From 2-01-FULL-41-14 sp046317875 (lineage in GTDB: Bacteria; Pseudomonadota; Alphaproteobacteria; UBA7879; UBA5542), in the NCBI GenBank assembly GCA_046317875.1, contig JBKCVN010000025.1, positions 1 through 64,000 of the forward strand: a DNA stretch of 64,000 nucleotides. The letters are read 5' to 3'. This document shows positions 7,649 through 16,900 of the stretch, piece by piece (within the stretch, counting starts at the first letter, position 1; every line of letters begins with the position of its first letter). A program made the position numbers and the translations under genes. The notes beneath the pieces are model-generated. The model was not told where the DNA came from, made no database searches, and saw only the letters and a list, made by a program, of their open reading frames with translations.

Positions 7649-10558
7649 ATGGAAAGAAAAATTAAAAATATTTTTAGAATTTTATTAGCTCTTCTTTCTA
7701 CTCTGGTGTTATTGGGGTTGGGGGGATTGTGGCGTTTAGCCTCTCGTCCCCTTAGGTTTGAGGCACATTCCCCCATCCTTCGTTATATCCCGTCTAATAT
7801 TCAATTTTCAGAAATCTTTTTAAGTGTGGGCCAATTTTACACCATTCCCGAACTAGATTTTAGGAATGTACGGTTTAAAACAAATAAAATAGAGATTAAA
7901 GCACCCCGGCTTTTTGCAAGCTGGAATTTAGCACACCTTTTGAAAGGTGATTTTAATATCTCAGCCATCCGATTTGAACAACCAGATCTTTATATTTTGC
8001 CCTCGGAAAGACCGGAAGATCCTAATTCCTCTTTGGGGAGCCAGCTGAGGGATATTTTCAATGGTATTCCCGTGAAGTATCTGGAAATGACCCGAGCCAA
8101 TCTGTCTTTTGATTATGAGCATAAAAAAATTCAGATAGAGAATTTAGATTCTTATGTTTTAAAACTGCCGAGACTAACAAATTTCCAAGCTTCGGGACGG
8201 CTTAAAAGGGGGATGCCCCAGGGGTTTGAGTTTTCATTAAAAGGAAGCCTTGAAAATGAAACTTTGTCTGTAAAAATCCAATCTAACTTAAAACAAATTA
8301 TTTTGGCGGATGTTCCCATATCAAAAGCTTTACAAGCCTATACACGCTTTTATGATCGCCCGATTGATGTGGATATTTTGGTTAATGATGCACCCACTCA
8401 GAAAGAAACATCTTTTGAAGGTGAGTGCTTGTTTAATACAAATACATCCTCACCAACAAGTGTTCGCATGAAGGGAATCAAAAAACCTGCCGAATTTATT
8501 CTGAATATGGGGTCTCCTGAAGTAAATATAGCTTCTTTACCGAACATTTGGTTGCCTGTGGCGATTGATTTGCGAAAGTGGATTATAGAATCAGTACGTG
8601 AGGGTATTTTAAAGGATGTGGATTTAAAGTTTCATTTTGCTTCGGTGGGACAGGATCTGGAATTGAAAAATTTTTCTGGAACAATGGGAGTTAAAGATGG
8701 AAAAGTTCTTTATTTAAAACAGTTGCCTGTCCTGGAAAAAATAAAAGGTCATTTGAATTTTTCAAGGGATAAAGCCGAGATCGATATAGATGAGGGTGCT
8801 ATAAAAGATTTAGAAATCAAAAAAGGAAAAGTTCTTTTATCTAATTTAAGAAAACCGGTGTTTAATCTTAAAACCACCCTACCTTTTACCAGCTCTTTCC
8901 GCACCGTTGTATGGTGTCTCAATCATCCTGTGCTGCGCAAAAGCTTGGATGTAAAAATTATGGCTAAAGGTGGCAAGATAGGCGGAAGTGTGGGGCTTGC
9001 TATGCCTGTAAAAAAAGACCTTAAACCCCAAGAAATCCAACTACAGGTAAAATCGAATCTTAAAAGCGGTGATTTTGTTCTGAATACAGAGAATCGTAAC
9101 ATATCTTTTAAAGATACGAACCTGTCTTTTGAAAAAGATCAACAAAAATTGCGAATAAAAGGCAATGGGTCGATTGATGGGTTCAAATCAGACTTTATGC
9201 TTGAGGACTATTATGCACCTGACTCGCTAGTGAAGAGTCAAAAAAAACTAAAGGGGTCAGGAGATTTTAAAGGTCTTCTCTCTCTTTTTCCATCTTGGCT
9301 TAGGGGATACCTTAAAAGCCCCCAAGGGGGAGAGGCTATCCTTGATTTTACCTCAGTCGAGGATAAGGATGGTTTTAATAAAATAGAAGTCGATTTAGAC
9401 TTGACCCAATCGAGCCTTTCCGTGCCTGTTGTGAATTGGGATAAGCGTAAGGGTGAGTCTGCTAAAATAGAAGTGGATTTGGTCACCAAAGATCATAGGA
9501 TTCATCAATTTAAGAAAACTTCCTTTAATAGCAAAGATCTGAAGTTTCAAGGGAATGTGAAGCTTGATGATCAGGGCCAAATTTCAGAAATTTATTTTGC
9601 ACCCCTAGTCATCAAAGGGGCAAAGGCCACGGGTAAGGGTGCACTTAAAAATGGAATATGGAATATTGTGTTTCATGTTCCTTCTATAAACTGTGCCGCA
9701 CTTCTTGACGCCATGAAAGTAGGTTCATCATCTGGTAAACGTCAAGAAAGACCCTCTTTAAACTTAGATATAAAGATTGGTCAATTAACCTTTAAATTTC
9801 CTTATAAATATAAAAATTTAAGTATCTTTAGTAAAATTCGAAAAGGAGATGTTCATTTTTTAGAACTTACAGGGATAGAAGAAGACCAAAAGATCTCTAT
9901 TTTATATAAGCCCCAGAATGAAAATATGGTTTTAGATCTTCAGATCCCTCGGTTAGATACTCTTTTAGAAGGATTAGAAATTTCCGAGCATGTCAAATCC
10001 AAAAAAGTACAAATTCAAGCTTCTAAACCCCTTTCCAATTTAGATTATCCCCTAAAAGGAAAACTTTTTATCGAGGAATTAAAAATTTTGAATGCCCCGG
10101 CATTTGCAAAGCTTCTGAACTTAATTTCGATCGAAGGGTTGATCGGGGCTTTAAGTAAAAAAGGGCTTATCTTTAACGATAACTATGCCAAATTTGAATA
10201 CAAGGATCAGAAAATAGCCTTGCGCCGTTCACGGATTATGAATAGTGCCATTGGCATTACGGCCAAAGGATATGTGGATTTCAAGAAAAAAACATTAGAC
10301 TTAGAGGGGGTATTGGTTCCAGCTAATTTTTTGAATCAGTTGATTGGCAAAGTGCCCTTAATTGGAAGGTTTTTGACGGGAGGGAAAGACCAAGGGCTGT
10401 TCTCTGTTTCCTATGCCGCAAAGGGACCCTTTAAAGACCCCGAGATCATCAGCAACCCCTTAGGGGTAGTGGCCCCTAATATCGTTAAATCTTTATTTGG
10501 AGATCTGGCAGGTAAGAAAAAACCAAAACCCACCTTAGTGGAAACCCCTGCCGGCTAG
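7649..10558 (+). CDS. Large AsmA-like membrane-anchored periplasmic protein
   Basis: A 969-residue protein with one N-terminal membrane helix (about 10-30, IFRILLALLSTLVLLGLGGLW) and a very long periplasmic part of repeated beta strands. The C-terminal region has an AsmA-like signature (about 800-940), with ILNAPAFAKLLNLISIEGL and later VPLIGRFLTGGKDQGLFSVSYAAKG. AsmA/YhdP/TamB-like proteins form hydrophobic grooves that move phospholipids to the outer membrane; this role is inferred from family. It is divergent from bcp, with both promoters in about 70 bp. Its stop overlaps the end of rlmB by 4 bp in convergent orientation. Confidence 0.8.
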   Translation: MERKIKNIFRILLALLSTLVLLGLGGLWRLASRPLRFEAHSPILRYIPSNIQFSEIFLSVGQFYTIPELDFRNVRFKTNKIEIKAPRLFASWNLAHLLKGDFNISAIRFEQPDLYILPSERPEDPNSSLGSQLRDIFNGIPVKYLEMTRANLSFDYEHKKIQIENLDSYVLKLPRLTNFQASGRLKRGMPQGFEFSLKGSLENETLSVKIQSNLKQIILADVPISKALQAYTRFYDRPIDVDILVNDAPTQKETSFEGECLFNTNTSSPTSVRMKGIKKPAEFILNMGSPEVNIASLPNIWLPVAIDLRKWIIESVREGILKDVDLKFHFASVGQDLELKNFSGTMGVKDGKVLYLKQLPVLEKIKGHLNFSRDKAEIDIDEGAIKDLEIKKGKVLLSNLRKPVFNLKTTLPFTSSFRTVVWCLNHPVLRKSLDVKIMAKGGKIGGSVGLAMPVKKDLKPQEIQLQVKSNLKSGDFVLNTENRNISFKDTNLSFEKDQQKLRIKGNGSIDGFKSDFMLEDYYAPDSLVKSQKKLKGSGDFKGLLSLFPSWLRGYLKSPQGGEAILDFTSVEDKDGFNKIEVDLDLTQSSLSVPVVNWDKRKGESAKIEVDLVTKDHRIHQFKKTSFNSKDLKFQGNVKLDDQGQISEIYFAPLVIKGAKATGKGALKNGIWNIVFHVPSINCAALLDAMKVGSSSGKRQERPSLNLDIKIGQLTFKFPYKYKNLSIFSKIRKGDVHFLELTGIEEDQKISILYKPQNENMVLDLQIPRLDTLLEGLEISEHVKSKKVQIQASKPLSNLDYPLKGKLFIEELKILNAPAFAKLLNLISIEGLIGALSKKGLIFNDNYAKFEYKDQKIALRRSRIMNSAIGITAKGYVDFKKKTLDLEGVLVPANFLNQLIGKVPLIGRFLTGGKDQGLFSVSYAAKGPFKDPEIISNPLGVVAPNIVKSLFGDLAGKKKPKPTLVETPAG

Positions 10559-11283
10559 GCTTTGGGGGATTGGGCTTGCTTTTCGTATAAGGAAATGGCC
10601 AGGGCATTTGATACATTCAGGGTAGGGAAAGAGGGATTTGTAGGGAGTTTGATCAGCTCGTCACAGCGTTCCTTGGTAAGCCGGCGTAATCCTTTTCCTT
10701 CGGCCCCCATTATCAAGGCCACCTTTCCAGAGAGTTGGGCTTCCCGGATTGTAGAAGCCCCTGCTTCGTCTAGGCCGTAACACCAGAAACCTTGGGTCTT
10801 TAAAAAATTTAATGTGCTGGCCAGGTTGGTGACTTCTATAATCGGTACTACCTCTAAGGCCCCAGAGGCCGTTTTTGCTATGATACTGCTATCCACATTT
10901 GAACTATGATCGCTGGTTATAATAAGACCCTCTACATAAAAAGCAGCGCAGGATCGCAGAATGGACCCCACATTATGAGGATCGGTAATCTGATCAAGAA
11001 TAACTAATGTGGAATTATCAGACGCATTCTCACAGATTTCTTCAATAGATAAACTGGGTAATGCGCTGGTTTCAAGAACGATTTGTTGGTGAACGCTATG
11101 GGGGGGTATTTTTTGTTCCAATTCTGATACTGAGATTACTTTGACAGGGGGCAAAGAGGCTGAGGGAAGCTCTTTTGCCAAGATTTGGCTTTTAGGGGTC
11201 AGATACAGAACCTTATGACGTCGTCGAGGGTTATTCAGGGCTGCCTTTACGGCATGAAGCCCAAACAAAATTTGTTTACTCAT
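10555..11283 (-). CDS. rlmB: 23S rRNA (guanosine-2'-O)-methyltransferase RlmB (TrmH/SpoU family)
   Basis: A 242-residue SpoU-type methyltransferase, expected to 2'-O-methylate G2251 in the 23S peptidyl-transferase loop. An N-terminal substrate-binding domain opens with FGLHAVKAALNNPRR. The knotted SPOUT domain carries all three motifs: DQITDPHNVGSILRSC (motif 1), IMGAEGKGLRR (motif 2) and LPTNPSFPTLNVSNALAISLYE (motif 3). Length is normal for the family. Its start overlaps the pyk stop by 4 bp, so it is probably read from the pyk promoter. Confidence 0.88.
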   Translation of the reverse strand: MSKQILFGLHAVKAALNNPRRRHKVLYLTPKSQILAKELPSASLPPVKVISVSELEQKIPPHSVHQQIVLETSALPSLSIEEICENASDNSTLVILDQITDPHNVGSILRSCAAFYVEGLIITSDHSSNVDSSIIAKTASGALEVVPIIEVTNLASTLNFLKTQGFWCYGLDEAGASTIREAQLSGKVALIMGAEGKGLRRLTKERCDELIKLPTNPSFPTLNVSNALAISLYEKQAQSPKA

Positions 11284-12707
11284 GCAAGCTCTTCCACGTT
11301 GATAATGTTGGTGGTGCCTGGTTGCCCAAAGGGGACACCAAAGGTGATAACAACACGATCCCCTTTATTAGCTAATTTATGGCTTTTTACAATAGATAAG
11401 GCTTTTGCTGTGAGCTCTTCAAAATATTTTATCTTTTCGTTCAGAACGATAGGAACGACACCCCATGCCAAGGTTAAACTTCTAGCCACCAAGGCAGACT
11501 CTGTTAATGCCACAATAGAACAAGGGGGGCGTTTGTGCGATTCTCGCAAAGCCGTTCCCCCCGTGGTGGTAAAGGTGACAATTAGTTTGGCATCCGTATC
11601 ATAGACTATTTGTTGACTGGCCGATGTAATGGCGTCTGAAATTGTATTCTCTAACCGAGGCAAGGTTGCTTTTAGCATACGGCCATAAAAGGAATCTTGT
11701 TCCACATTCAGAATTATTTTAGTCATGATGTGAACTGATTCTAAGGGGTATTTGCCTGTGGCAGATTCGGCAGATAGCATAACAGCATCTGCCCCATCAT
11801 ATACTGCGGTTGCTACATCTGACGCCTCGGCACGCGTGGGTGTGGGGGCATGAACCATGGATTCCAGCATTTGTGTGGCCACAATGACGGGTTTGCCCTG
11901 GGCCCGGGATAAACGAACGATTTTCTTTTGGAGGGCGGGCACATTTTCGGGTGGGAATTCTACCCCTAAATCTCCGCGTGCCACCATAATTCCATCGGCT
12001 TCTTTTATAATTTCGTCCAAGTGATAGATCGCTTGAGGCTTTTCAATTTTTGCAATAATTTTTGCCGAGTCTTCTACATAGGTTTTTAGCTGCCTGATAT
12101 CATCCGGGTGTTGAACAAAAGAAAGCGCAATAAAATCAAAGTCACGTTGAAGAATGAATTTCAAATCTTCTAAGTCTTTGGGCGTGAGGGTGGACGACGG
12201 AATAAAATCCTCGGGAATATTTACGCCCTTATGATTTGAGAGCGTTCCCCCCCGTTCTACAATGGTTTCGATGGCTTTAGAGGTGACTTGATTAACCTTC
12301 AAATTAATCTTTCCATCATCCAATAAAATTTTGCTGCCTTTGCGGATATGGCTATAAACTTCGGGGTGTGGGAATGAAACCCGTTTCTGTGATCCGGGAG
12401 AGGACAAAAGATCTAAAGAAAAAGTTTGACCTTTTGATAATACCACCGACTCGGCTGAAAAAGATCCAATCCGAAATTTGGGGCCTTGTAGGTCTGCCAA
12501 GACCCCCACCGTAACGCCTAGTCTTTTTTCAATAGAACGAATAGTCTTTAAGTTGGTTCCATGGGTTTCGTGGGTTCCGTGAGAGAAATTTAATCTGAAG
12601 ATATTCACACCTGCGGTGATCAAACTCTCAATCATCTGCGGATTGCTGCTGGCGGGGCCCAAAGTGGCAATGATTTTGGTGTTTTTGGTAGAAGGGGACT
12701 GTTTCAT
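11280..12707 (-). CDS. pyk: Pyruvate kinase
   Basis: A 475-residue pyruvate kinase that makes pyruvate and ATP from phosphoenolpyruvate and ADP. N-terminal KIIATLGPASSNPQMI and FRLNFSHGTHETH bind substrate. The IAKIEKPQAI strand supplies the catalytic Lys, and GIMVARGDLGVEFPPENVP supplies the metal ligands Glu and Asp. PVIVATQMLESMVHAPTPTRAE and the C-terminal allosteric domain complete the enzyme. It is upstream of rlmB with a 4-bp overlap. Retention shows that at least lower glycolysis works despite the ATP/ADP translocase gene at the right edge of the window. Confidence 0.95.
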   Translation of the reverse strand: MKQSPSTKNTKIIATLGPASSNPQMIESLITAGVNIFRLNFSHGTHETHGTNLKTIRSIEKRLGVTVGVLADLQGPKFRIGSFSAESVVLSKGQTFSLDLLSSPGSQKRVSFPHPEVYSHIRKGSKILLDDGKINLKVNQVTSKAIETIVERGGTLSNHKGVNIPEDFIPSSTLTPKDLEDLKFILQRDFDFIALSFVQHPDDIRQLKTYVEDSAKIIAKIEKPQAIYHLDEIIKEADGIMVARGDLGVEFPPENVPALQKKIVRLSRAQGKPVIVATQMLESMVHAPTPTRAEASDVATAVYDGADAVMLSAESATGKYPLESVHIMTKIILNVEQDSFYGRMLKATLPRLENTISDAITSASQQIVYDTDAKLIVTFTTTGGTALRESHKRPPCSIVALTESALVARSLTLAWGVVPIVLNEKIKYFEELTAKALSIVKSHKLANKGDRVVITFGVPFGQPGTTNIINVEELA

Positions 12708-12891
12708 TTACGGTTATACATTTCCATAGGTTCCTCAAAGATATCTTAGGTTGTTTCATCAAACAAGCCTTATGAGGGATATTGAAGATTTTTATTCAGT
12801 TTACCTCCTTTAAATGATGGCTTTACCCTAAGGATTATCATGCTTATGTGGGCGAAGTTATTTATATAATAAAGCAGATGTTAAAAAATGC

Positions 12892-12920
12892 TTGCAAGTT
12901 ATGAAACTTGTCATTATTTT
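12892..12920 (+). promoter_or_regulatory. Candidate promoter of the tRNA cluster
   Basis: A -35-like TTGCAA (12892-12897) and a -10-like TATTTT (12915-12920) are separated by 17 bp, with transcription expected to start about 6 bp before the first tRNA at 12933. An inverted repeat (CAAGTT...AACTTG) overlaps the spacer. This is motif matching only. Confidence 0.4.
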
Positions 12921-12932
12921 GTGAACAGTCAT

Positions 12933-13008
<76 letters not shown>

Positions 13009-13029
13009 GCTTTTTGGTGATATGGTTAT

Positions 13030-13106
13030 GGGCTTGTAGCTCAGTTGGTTAGAGCGCGCGCTTGATAAGCGTGAGGTCGGAAGTTCAAGTCTTCCCAGGC
13101 CCACCA
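13030..13106 (+). tRNA. tRNA-Ile (anticodon GAT)
   Basis: A 77-nt cloverleaf: acceptor GGGCTTG with CAGGCCC, anticodon loop TTGATAA giving GAT (Ile ATC/ATT), T-loop GTTCAAGTC and encoded CCA. It is normally found in the 16S-23S spacer; here it lies between two Ala tRNAs with no 16S beside it. Confidence 0.95.
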
Positions 13107-13134
13107 TAGCCCTTTGATCCCAGATTCCTTTTGT

Positions 13135-13210
13135 GGGGGTGTAGCTCAGCTGGGAGAGCGCCTGCTTTGCACGCAGGAGGTCATCGGTTCGATCCCGTTC
13201 ACCTCCACCA
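13135..13210 (+). tRNA. tRNA-Ala (anticodon TGC)
   Basis: A 76-nt cloverleaf: acceptor GGGGGTG with CACCTCC, anticodon stem CCTGC/GCAGG around loop TTTGCAC (anticodon TGC, Ala GCA), GGTTCGATCC T loop and encoded CCA. Together with tRNA-Ile(GAT) this is the classical rRNA spacer pair, here detached from both 16S and 23S genes. Confidence 0.95.
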
Positions 13211-13689
13211 CTTATTTGTTAAATAAAAAAACAAAAAATAGTAATAGATAAAAACACTATCTTCTCCAAGTTATACCTTAAGTTCCTCATTTTTAGGTCT
13301 AGCCAATAATACAAGTTTCCCAAAACTAATTAAAGTGATGTTCCTAGATACTGTGAAGAATTGAATGATCACTATAAAAATGGTCAGCCGACTTAGAATA
13401 TACGTTTTCGTTCTTTTCTTTTTTCATGATGATGCCTTTAGTTTTTTTCTAAGTCCGCCTGGTTTTTTACATCATAAATTTGCTAGGGTCGGTCTTGTTT
13501 AGGGGGGGTGAGCAGAAAATATATTTCAAACTTCTAGAAAAGCCATACAAAAAACTATGTACACAAGAAGGAAGCTATCCCAGATTAGCGGTTATAGGCA
13601 CGTTACGTTTCATTTCTTTTTCTATTTTAATTTTCCCACCTTGTATTGAAAAAAGAAATCAGAAAAAATATAAGTCTAAATTCTGCTGT
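13211..13689. other. Intergenic stretch with no recognised gene
   Basis: About 480 bp between the tRNA cluster and the fucosyltransferase-like gene. It is AT-rich; the longest open frame (13480-13701, plus strand) has no Shine-Dalgarno sequence and an unconvincing composition. I see no RNA fold or recognisable protein remnant. Confidence 0.5.
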
Positions 13690-14844
13690 TTAAGACAATG
13701 ATTCCCAGGTCCAATCTAGGGCTTTCCAATACGGTGATCTTTTTCTTTTCTTATCCACATAGTTGTTATAAAGACTTCTAAATTGGACTGCCATTTCCCT
13801 TAAAACCTTTTCTGCTTCGGGGGTTAGGTTCTCCTCCTCAATCAGCATAAGGGGATGAATTTTATTATCCTTAAAAAGGGGCTCCCTTAACTTTTTTTGT
13901 AAGGACTCGGGGTGGCGAACCAAGAAATCCACAGCATCTGCCAGTTCTTCAAATGATTTGTATGCGGTGGCATCAATAAATGAATCGGGGTTGAAAAACT
14001 CTCGTACGGTTTCAGCGTCGCCCCAGTAAATGGGAATGGCCCCTACTTTATACGCATTGATAATTTTTTCTGTTACATAGCCTTTGTGATTTCTGTTCTC
14101 TATGGCCATCACAAAATTATAGTCTTTTAGAAGATTGTCTAAATCCCCATATCCCCCTGGTGCCTTATGTCCTGGGGTTGTAGAGCATTTACCCATTCCA
14201 ATTGCTTGATCATTCCCCAGTTTTTTCTTAAGGGCATGAAAGATTCCTTCACGCTCAGGGGTGCAATCGCTGGCAATGTAAGCCACCTGCTTGCGACGGA
14301 TCTTGGCATTTTTCCTGATTTGGTCGGCGCTCTCGAGCATGTTTTTTAAAGTTGAATAAGCATAGGTAAAAAACGGAAAGAAAATAAAATTTTCAGAAGC
14401 TTTTCTCCGGCTTGCCAGCTCGGCAAAGGGATAGCCCGTGGCTCGGAATCGGCGCCACCGCAGGCTTTTGTTCTCTATAGACAGGGCAAAATAAGGGGCG
14501 CGTATGTGTTGTTGGTCAATCGCTTCTTCGGGCTGTCCATAGTATCCCGTTATAATAAGGTGGGGAGACGTAGCCTGGTCATCGTAAATAATTTTATAGT
14601 CTGGAAAAGCAAAAACAAGAATACGCTTCAGGGCACGAGGTAGCCCAACGCCTTCATTTCTGATAATGAACTGACCTTTGGGTAATGGCATTTTAAAATC
14701 CCACTTGGTGCAACATTCATTAAAAGTCGCCCATAAAAAATATTGGTAACGATTGACGAGGGCTAATAAAAGGGAAAGGGCAAGTAGAAGCCCAATTAGC
14801 TTTTTAACAAATTTTGTTTTAGGTTTTTTATCCATAATATTCAT
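13690..14844 (-). CDS. Membrane-anchored glycosyltransferase family 10 (alpha-1,3/4-fucosyltransferase-like)
   Basis: A 384-residue protein with an N-terminal membrane anchor (about 14-30, KLIGLLLALSLLLALV) followed by a GT10 domain. The GT10 donor-binding signature is clear: NFVMAIENRNHKGYVTEKI followed by INAYKVGAIPIYWGD and FNPDSFIDA. These enzymes move fucose from GDP-fucose to N-acetylglucosamine or related acceptors. Here it probably decorates lipopolysaccharide or another surface glycan. The type II anchor resembles eukaryotic Golgi fucosyltransferases more than the soluble bacterial ones. The sugar donor is inferred; no GDP-fucose synthesis genes are in the window. It is divergent from the RS/IQ-motif protein gene at 14960. 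Confidence 0.8.
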   Translation of the reverse strand: MNIMDKKPKTKFVKKLIGLLLALSLLLALVNRYQYFLWATFNECCTKWDFKMPLPKGQFIIRNEGVGLPRALKRILVFAFPDYKIIYDDQATSPHLIITGYYGQPEEAIDQQHIRAPYFALSIENKSLRWRRFRATGYPFAELASRRKASENFIFFPFFTYAYSTLKNMLESADQIRKNAKIRRKQVAYIASDCTPEREGIFHALKKKLGNDQAIGMGKCSTTPGHKAPGGYGDLDNLLKDYNFVMAIENRNHKGYVTEKIINAYKVGAIPIYWGDAETVREFFNPDSFIDATAYKSFEELADAVDFLVRHPESLQKKLREPLFKDNKIHPLMLIEEENLTPEAEKVLREMAVQFRSLYNNYVDKKRKRSPYWKALDWTWESLS

Positions 14845-14959
14845 GGGGACATGATACCGAAAAACACGGGGTCGTCAAACTTTAAGGGCTTGCGCACTAA
14901 AAATTATGGAAAGGATATAGTCTTTATGGTATCTTAATAAAAAAACAGAGGGGGTTCAA

Positions 14960-16822
14960 ATGCAGCATCGTACTTTTTTTGCCATTTTATTTTCCATGCT
15001 TTTTATTTGGGGCACAGAGGGGATCTCTGCTTCAAAACAGGTCTTAATCACTTTTTCTTCTGGAAAGATTTTTGCAGACGGTTCTTTGTCCCAAGCGGGT
15101 GCCTATCGGTCCAAACAAGATTTATTAAAAGTGTGGGGAGTGAACAATAAAAATATAATCGAGAAACTTTTCTCTGCCCCTTCTGATGCTGATCGGCTTT
15201 CAGTCTTAGTGCAAAATAAAGATCAGATAAAAAATCTGCCGGGTGTGAGCCTAGACTTTACTTCCAACATGGTCACTGTTAATCAGCCGGCTGCTAAACC
15301 TCAACCCCCTAAACCTGCGAAAAAAGTAAAGGTTCAGGCTGTGACAGCGCCTGCAGCAGCATCTTCAGTGCAATTTAATCCTATCGATGTGCAGGCTAGG
15401 GATGGCCTTAGCCCTGACCAAGCAGCTGTACGCCTTCAATCTGCCTGGAGAGGGCATCGGGTCCGAGATAAAAAGGCGCAGGGGGATTATGAGTCCGATT
15501 CTGAAATAAAATCTTTGAGAAAAGATGTTTATGACTTGAAGAAACGTTATCAGCGTGACAAAAAACTCTATAACGAAGCCAAGGCAAAATTTTATGAAGG
15601 CACTTTTAGGACAATTGATGAAAAAGATGAGGATTTAAAAGAGTATTCTGAAAACGGAGAGATGAGCAAGATCTTGACTGCTCGAGGAATGCCTTTAGTA
15701 GATGATTTAAAAGATTATGATCGACATAGGGAAGAAATAGAAGGGGAAGACAGGACGCCTTCTTTGAAGAAGTATGATCAACCAAGAGGCCGAAATCGCA
15801 ACCCTAGCCCTGACAGAGGCCCTGATTGGGAAATCTTAAATGAATTCATCTCCAAGCATGCTCAAAATATAGAGCAGGGCTTTAAAGGGTTAGAGAATGA
15901 TGGTCTGCGTAAGAAGCTTTGTGTCTGTGTTTTAGAGCCTGATTTTTATTTGAAGGCTCAGGCGTTGGGAACATTAAAACGAGCACGCCTTGTGAGTTTA
16001 TGTCAGGGGTATGCTCCAGAAATAGCTGCTCAAGGAAAGTTCATCCAACGTTCCAGGTCTGCTTCACCCGATAGGGAAAAAATTAATTTGAAAAAGCGCA
16101 CTGTTGTGCGGCTTGACCCTCCTTCTAGGGGTCGCTCTCCCTCTCCTGTTCCCTTAACGCGTGGTAGGTCCCCTTCTCCTGAGCCTGTTGTGCAGGTGGA
16201 TCGTACACCTTGGGTTCGATCAGATACTCCTCCTGCGCCGGGGGCAACTTCCGTAAGAACATCTCGGTCTCCTAGTCCGCAAAGAATGACTCATGCCGGG
16301 GGAGGGGCAAACTCGTCGCATGTATCTGATATGACTGCAGACCCAGTGCCTGAAGAGATTAAAGTAACCAGTACGATGTCTTCTCTTGCAAAAGGTTTAA
16401 GCGAAATCAAAGAAGAGATGCAGAGGAAACTCTTGGCTAAAGAGAAACGAAAAGATCTTGAATCCCAAATAAAGAAGGTTCAGAAAGACATAGATGAAGC
16501 AAAAGAGAATTATGATAACTTGCTTGTTATTATCAGTGTTCTTAAAAAAGATCTACCTGATGCCGAATTTGGTTTCAATAGACAGCCATTTAAGAGCCAG
16601 GGGCATTTTCAAAAATTCCAGAAAGAACACTCTGGTTTAGAAGGGGAGGAATATTTCGTGAAACTTTTTGATTATTTGAAACCCTATGCTCGTAACTTAT
16701 CTCCACACGATTGGGCTCAAATACAGGCAGCTGAAAATCTTTTAAAACAAGCACGCTTGCATTTATCCCAAGGCCAAACTCAGCTGGCTCGGCTTAATAC
16801 AGAAATGTTAAGGCTAAACTGA
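14960..16822 (+). CDS. Exported protein with calmodulin-type IQ motif and RS/SPSP motifs (candidate effector)
   Basis: A 620-residue protein starting at ATG 14960 after a strong AGAGGGGG site. A signal peptide spans about 1-24 (AILFSMLFIWGTEGISA). A Pro/Lys/Ala linker (110-135) precedes a perfect IQ motif, RLQSAWRGHRVR at 158-169 (consensus IQxxxRGxxxR), followed by a charged coiled coil (182-215). Arg-Ser motifs resembling SR-protein domains occur at 277-285 (RGRNRNPSPDR), 364-372 (RSRSASPDR), 389-397, 401-408 and 434-442 (RTSRSPSPQR). A second coiled coil runs about 473-530. I recognise no family. IQ and RS motifs are chiefly eukaryotic, so a host-directed role is plausible but inferred. 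Confidence 0.65.
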   Translation: MQHRTFFAILFSMLFIWGTEGISASKQVLITFSSGKIFADGSLSQAGAYRSKQDLLKVWGVNNKNIIEKLFSAPSDADRLSVLVQNKDQIKNLPGVSLDFTSNMVTVNQPAAKPQPPKPAKKVKVQAVTAPAAASSVQFNPIDVQARDGLSPDQAAVRLQSAWRGHRVRDKKAQGDYESDSEIKSLRKDVYDLKKRYQRDKKLYNEAKAKFYEGTFRTIDEKDEDLKEYSENGEMSKILTARGMPLVDDLKDYDRHREEIEGEDRTPSLKKYDQPRGRNRNPSPDRGPDWEILNEFISKHAQNIEQGFKGLENDGLRKKLCVCVLEPDFYLKAQALGTLKRARLVSLCQGYAPEIAAQGKFIQRSRSASPDREKINLKKRTVVRLDPPSRGRSPSPVPLTRGRSPSPEPVVQVDRTPWVRSDTPPAPGATSVRTSRSPSPQRMTHAGGGANSSHVSDMTADPVPEEIKVTSTMSSLAKGLSEIKEEMQRKLLAKEKRKDLESQIKKVQKDIDEAKENYDNLLVIISVLKKDLPDAEFGFNRQPFKSQGHFQKFQKEHSGLEGEEYFVKLFDYLKPYARNLSPHDWAQIQAAENLLKQARLHLSQGQTQLARLNTEMLRLN

Positions 16823-16850
16823 TAAAGTAGGCCATAAGTTGGTAATAAAA

Positions 16851-16870
16851 AGCAGGCATTATGCCTGCTT
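16851..16870 (+). terminator. Hairpin terminator after the IQ/RS protein gene
   Basis: An 8-bp GC-rich stem AGCAGGCA/TGCCTGCT with a 3-nt loop lies 28 bp after the stop codon at 16822 and is followed by TTCTTT. This suits a Rho-independent terminator on the plus strand. Confidence 0.65.
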
Positions 16871-16900
16871 CTTTATAATATCTTTGTGGGCACAAAGGCT

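Noticed and set aside
12708..12932. Possible 16S rRNA remnant before the tRNA cluster
   Set aside because: None of the universal 16S sequences can be found here or elsewhere in the window.
13480..13701. Open frame of 73 codons between tRNAs and the GT10 gene
   Set aside because: No Shine-Dalgarno site, unusual composition, no similarity to anything I know, and it runs into the opposite-strand gene end.
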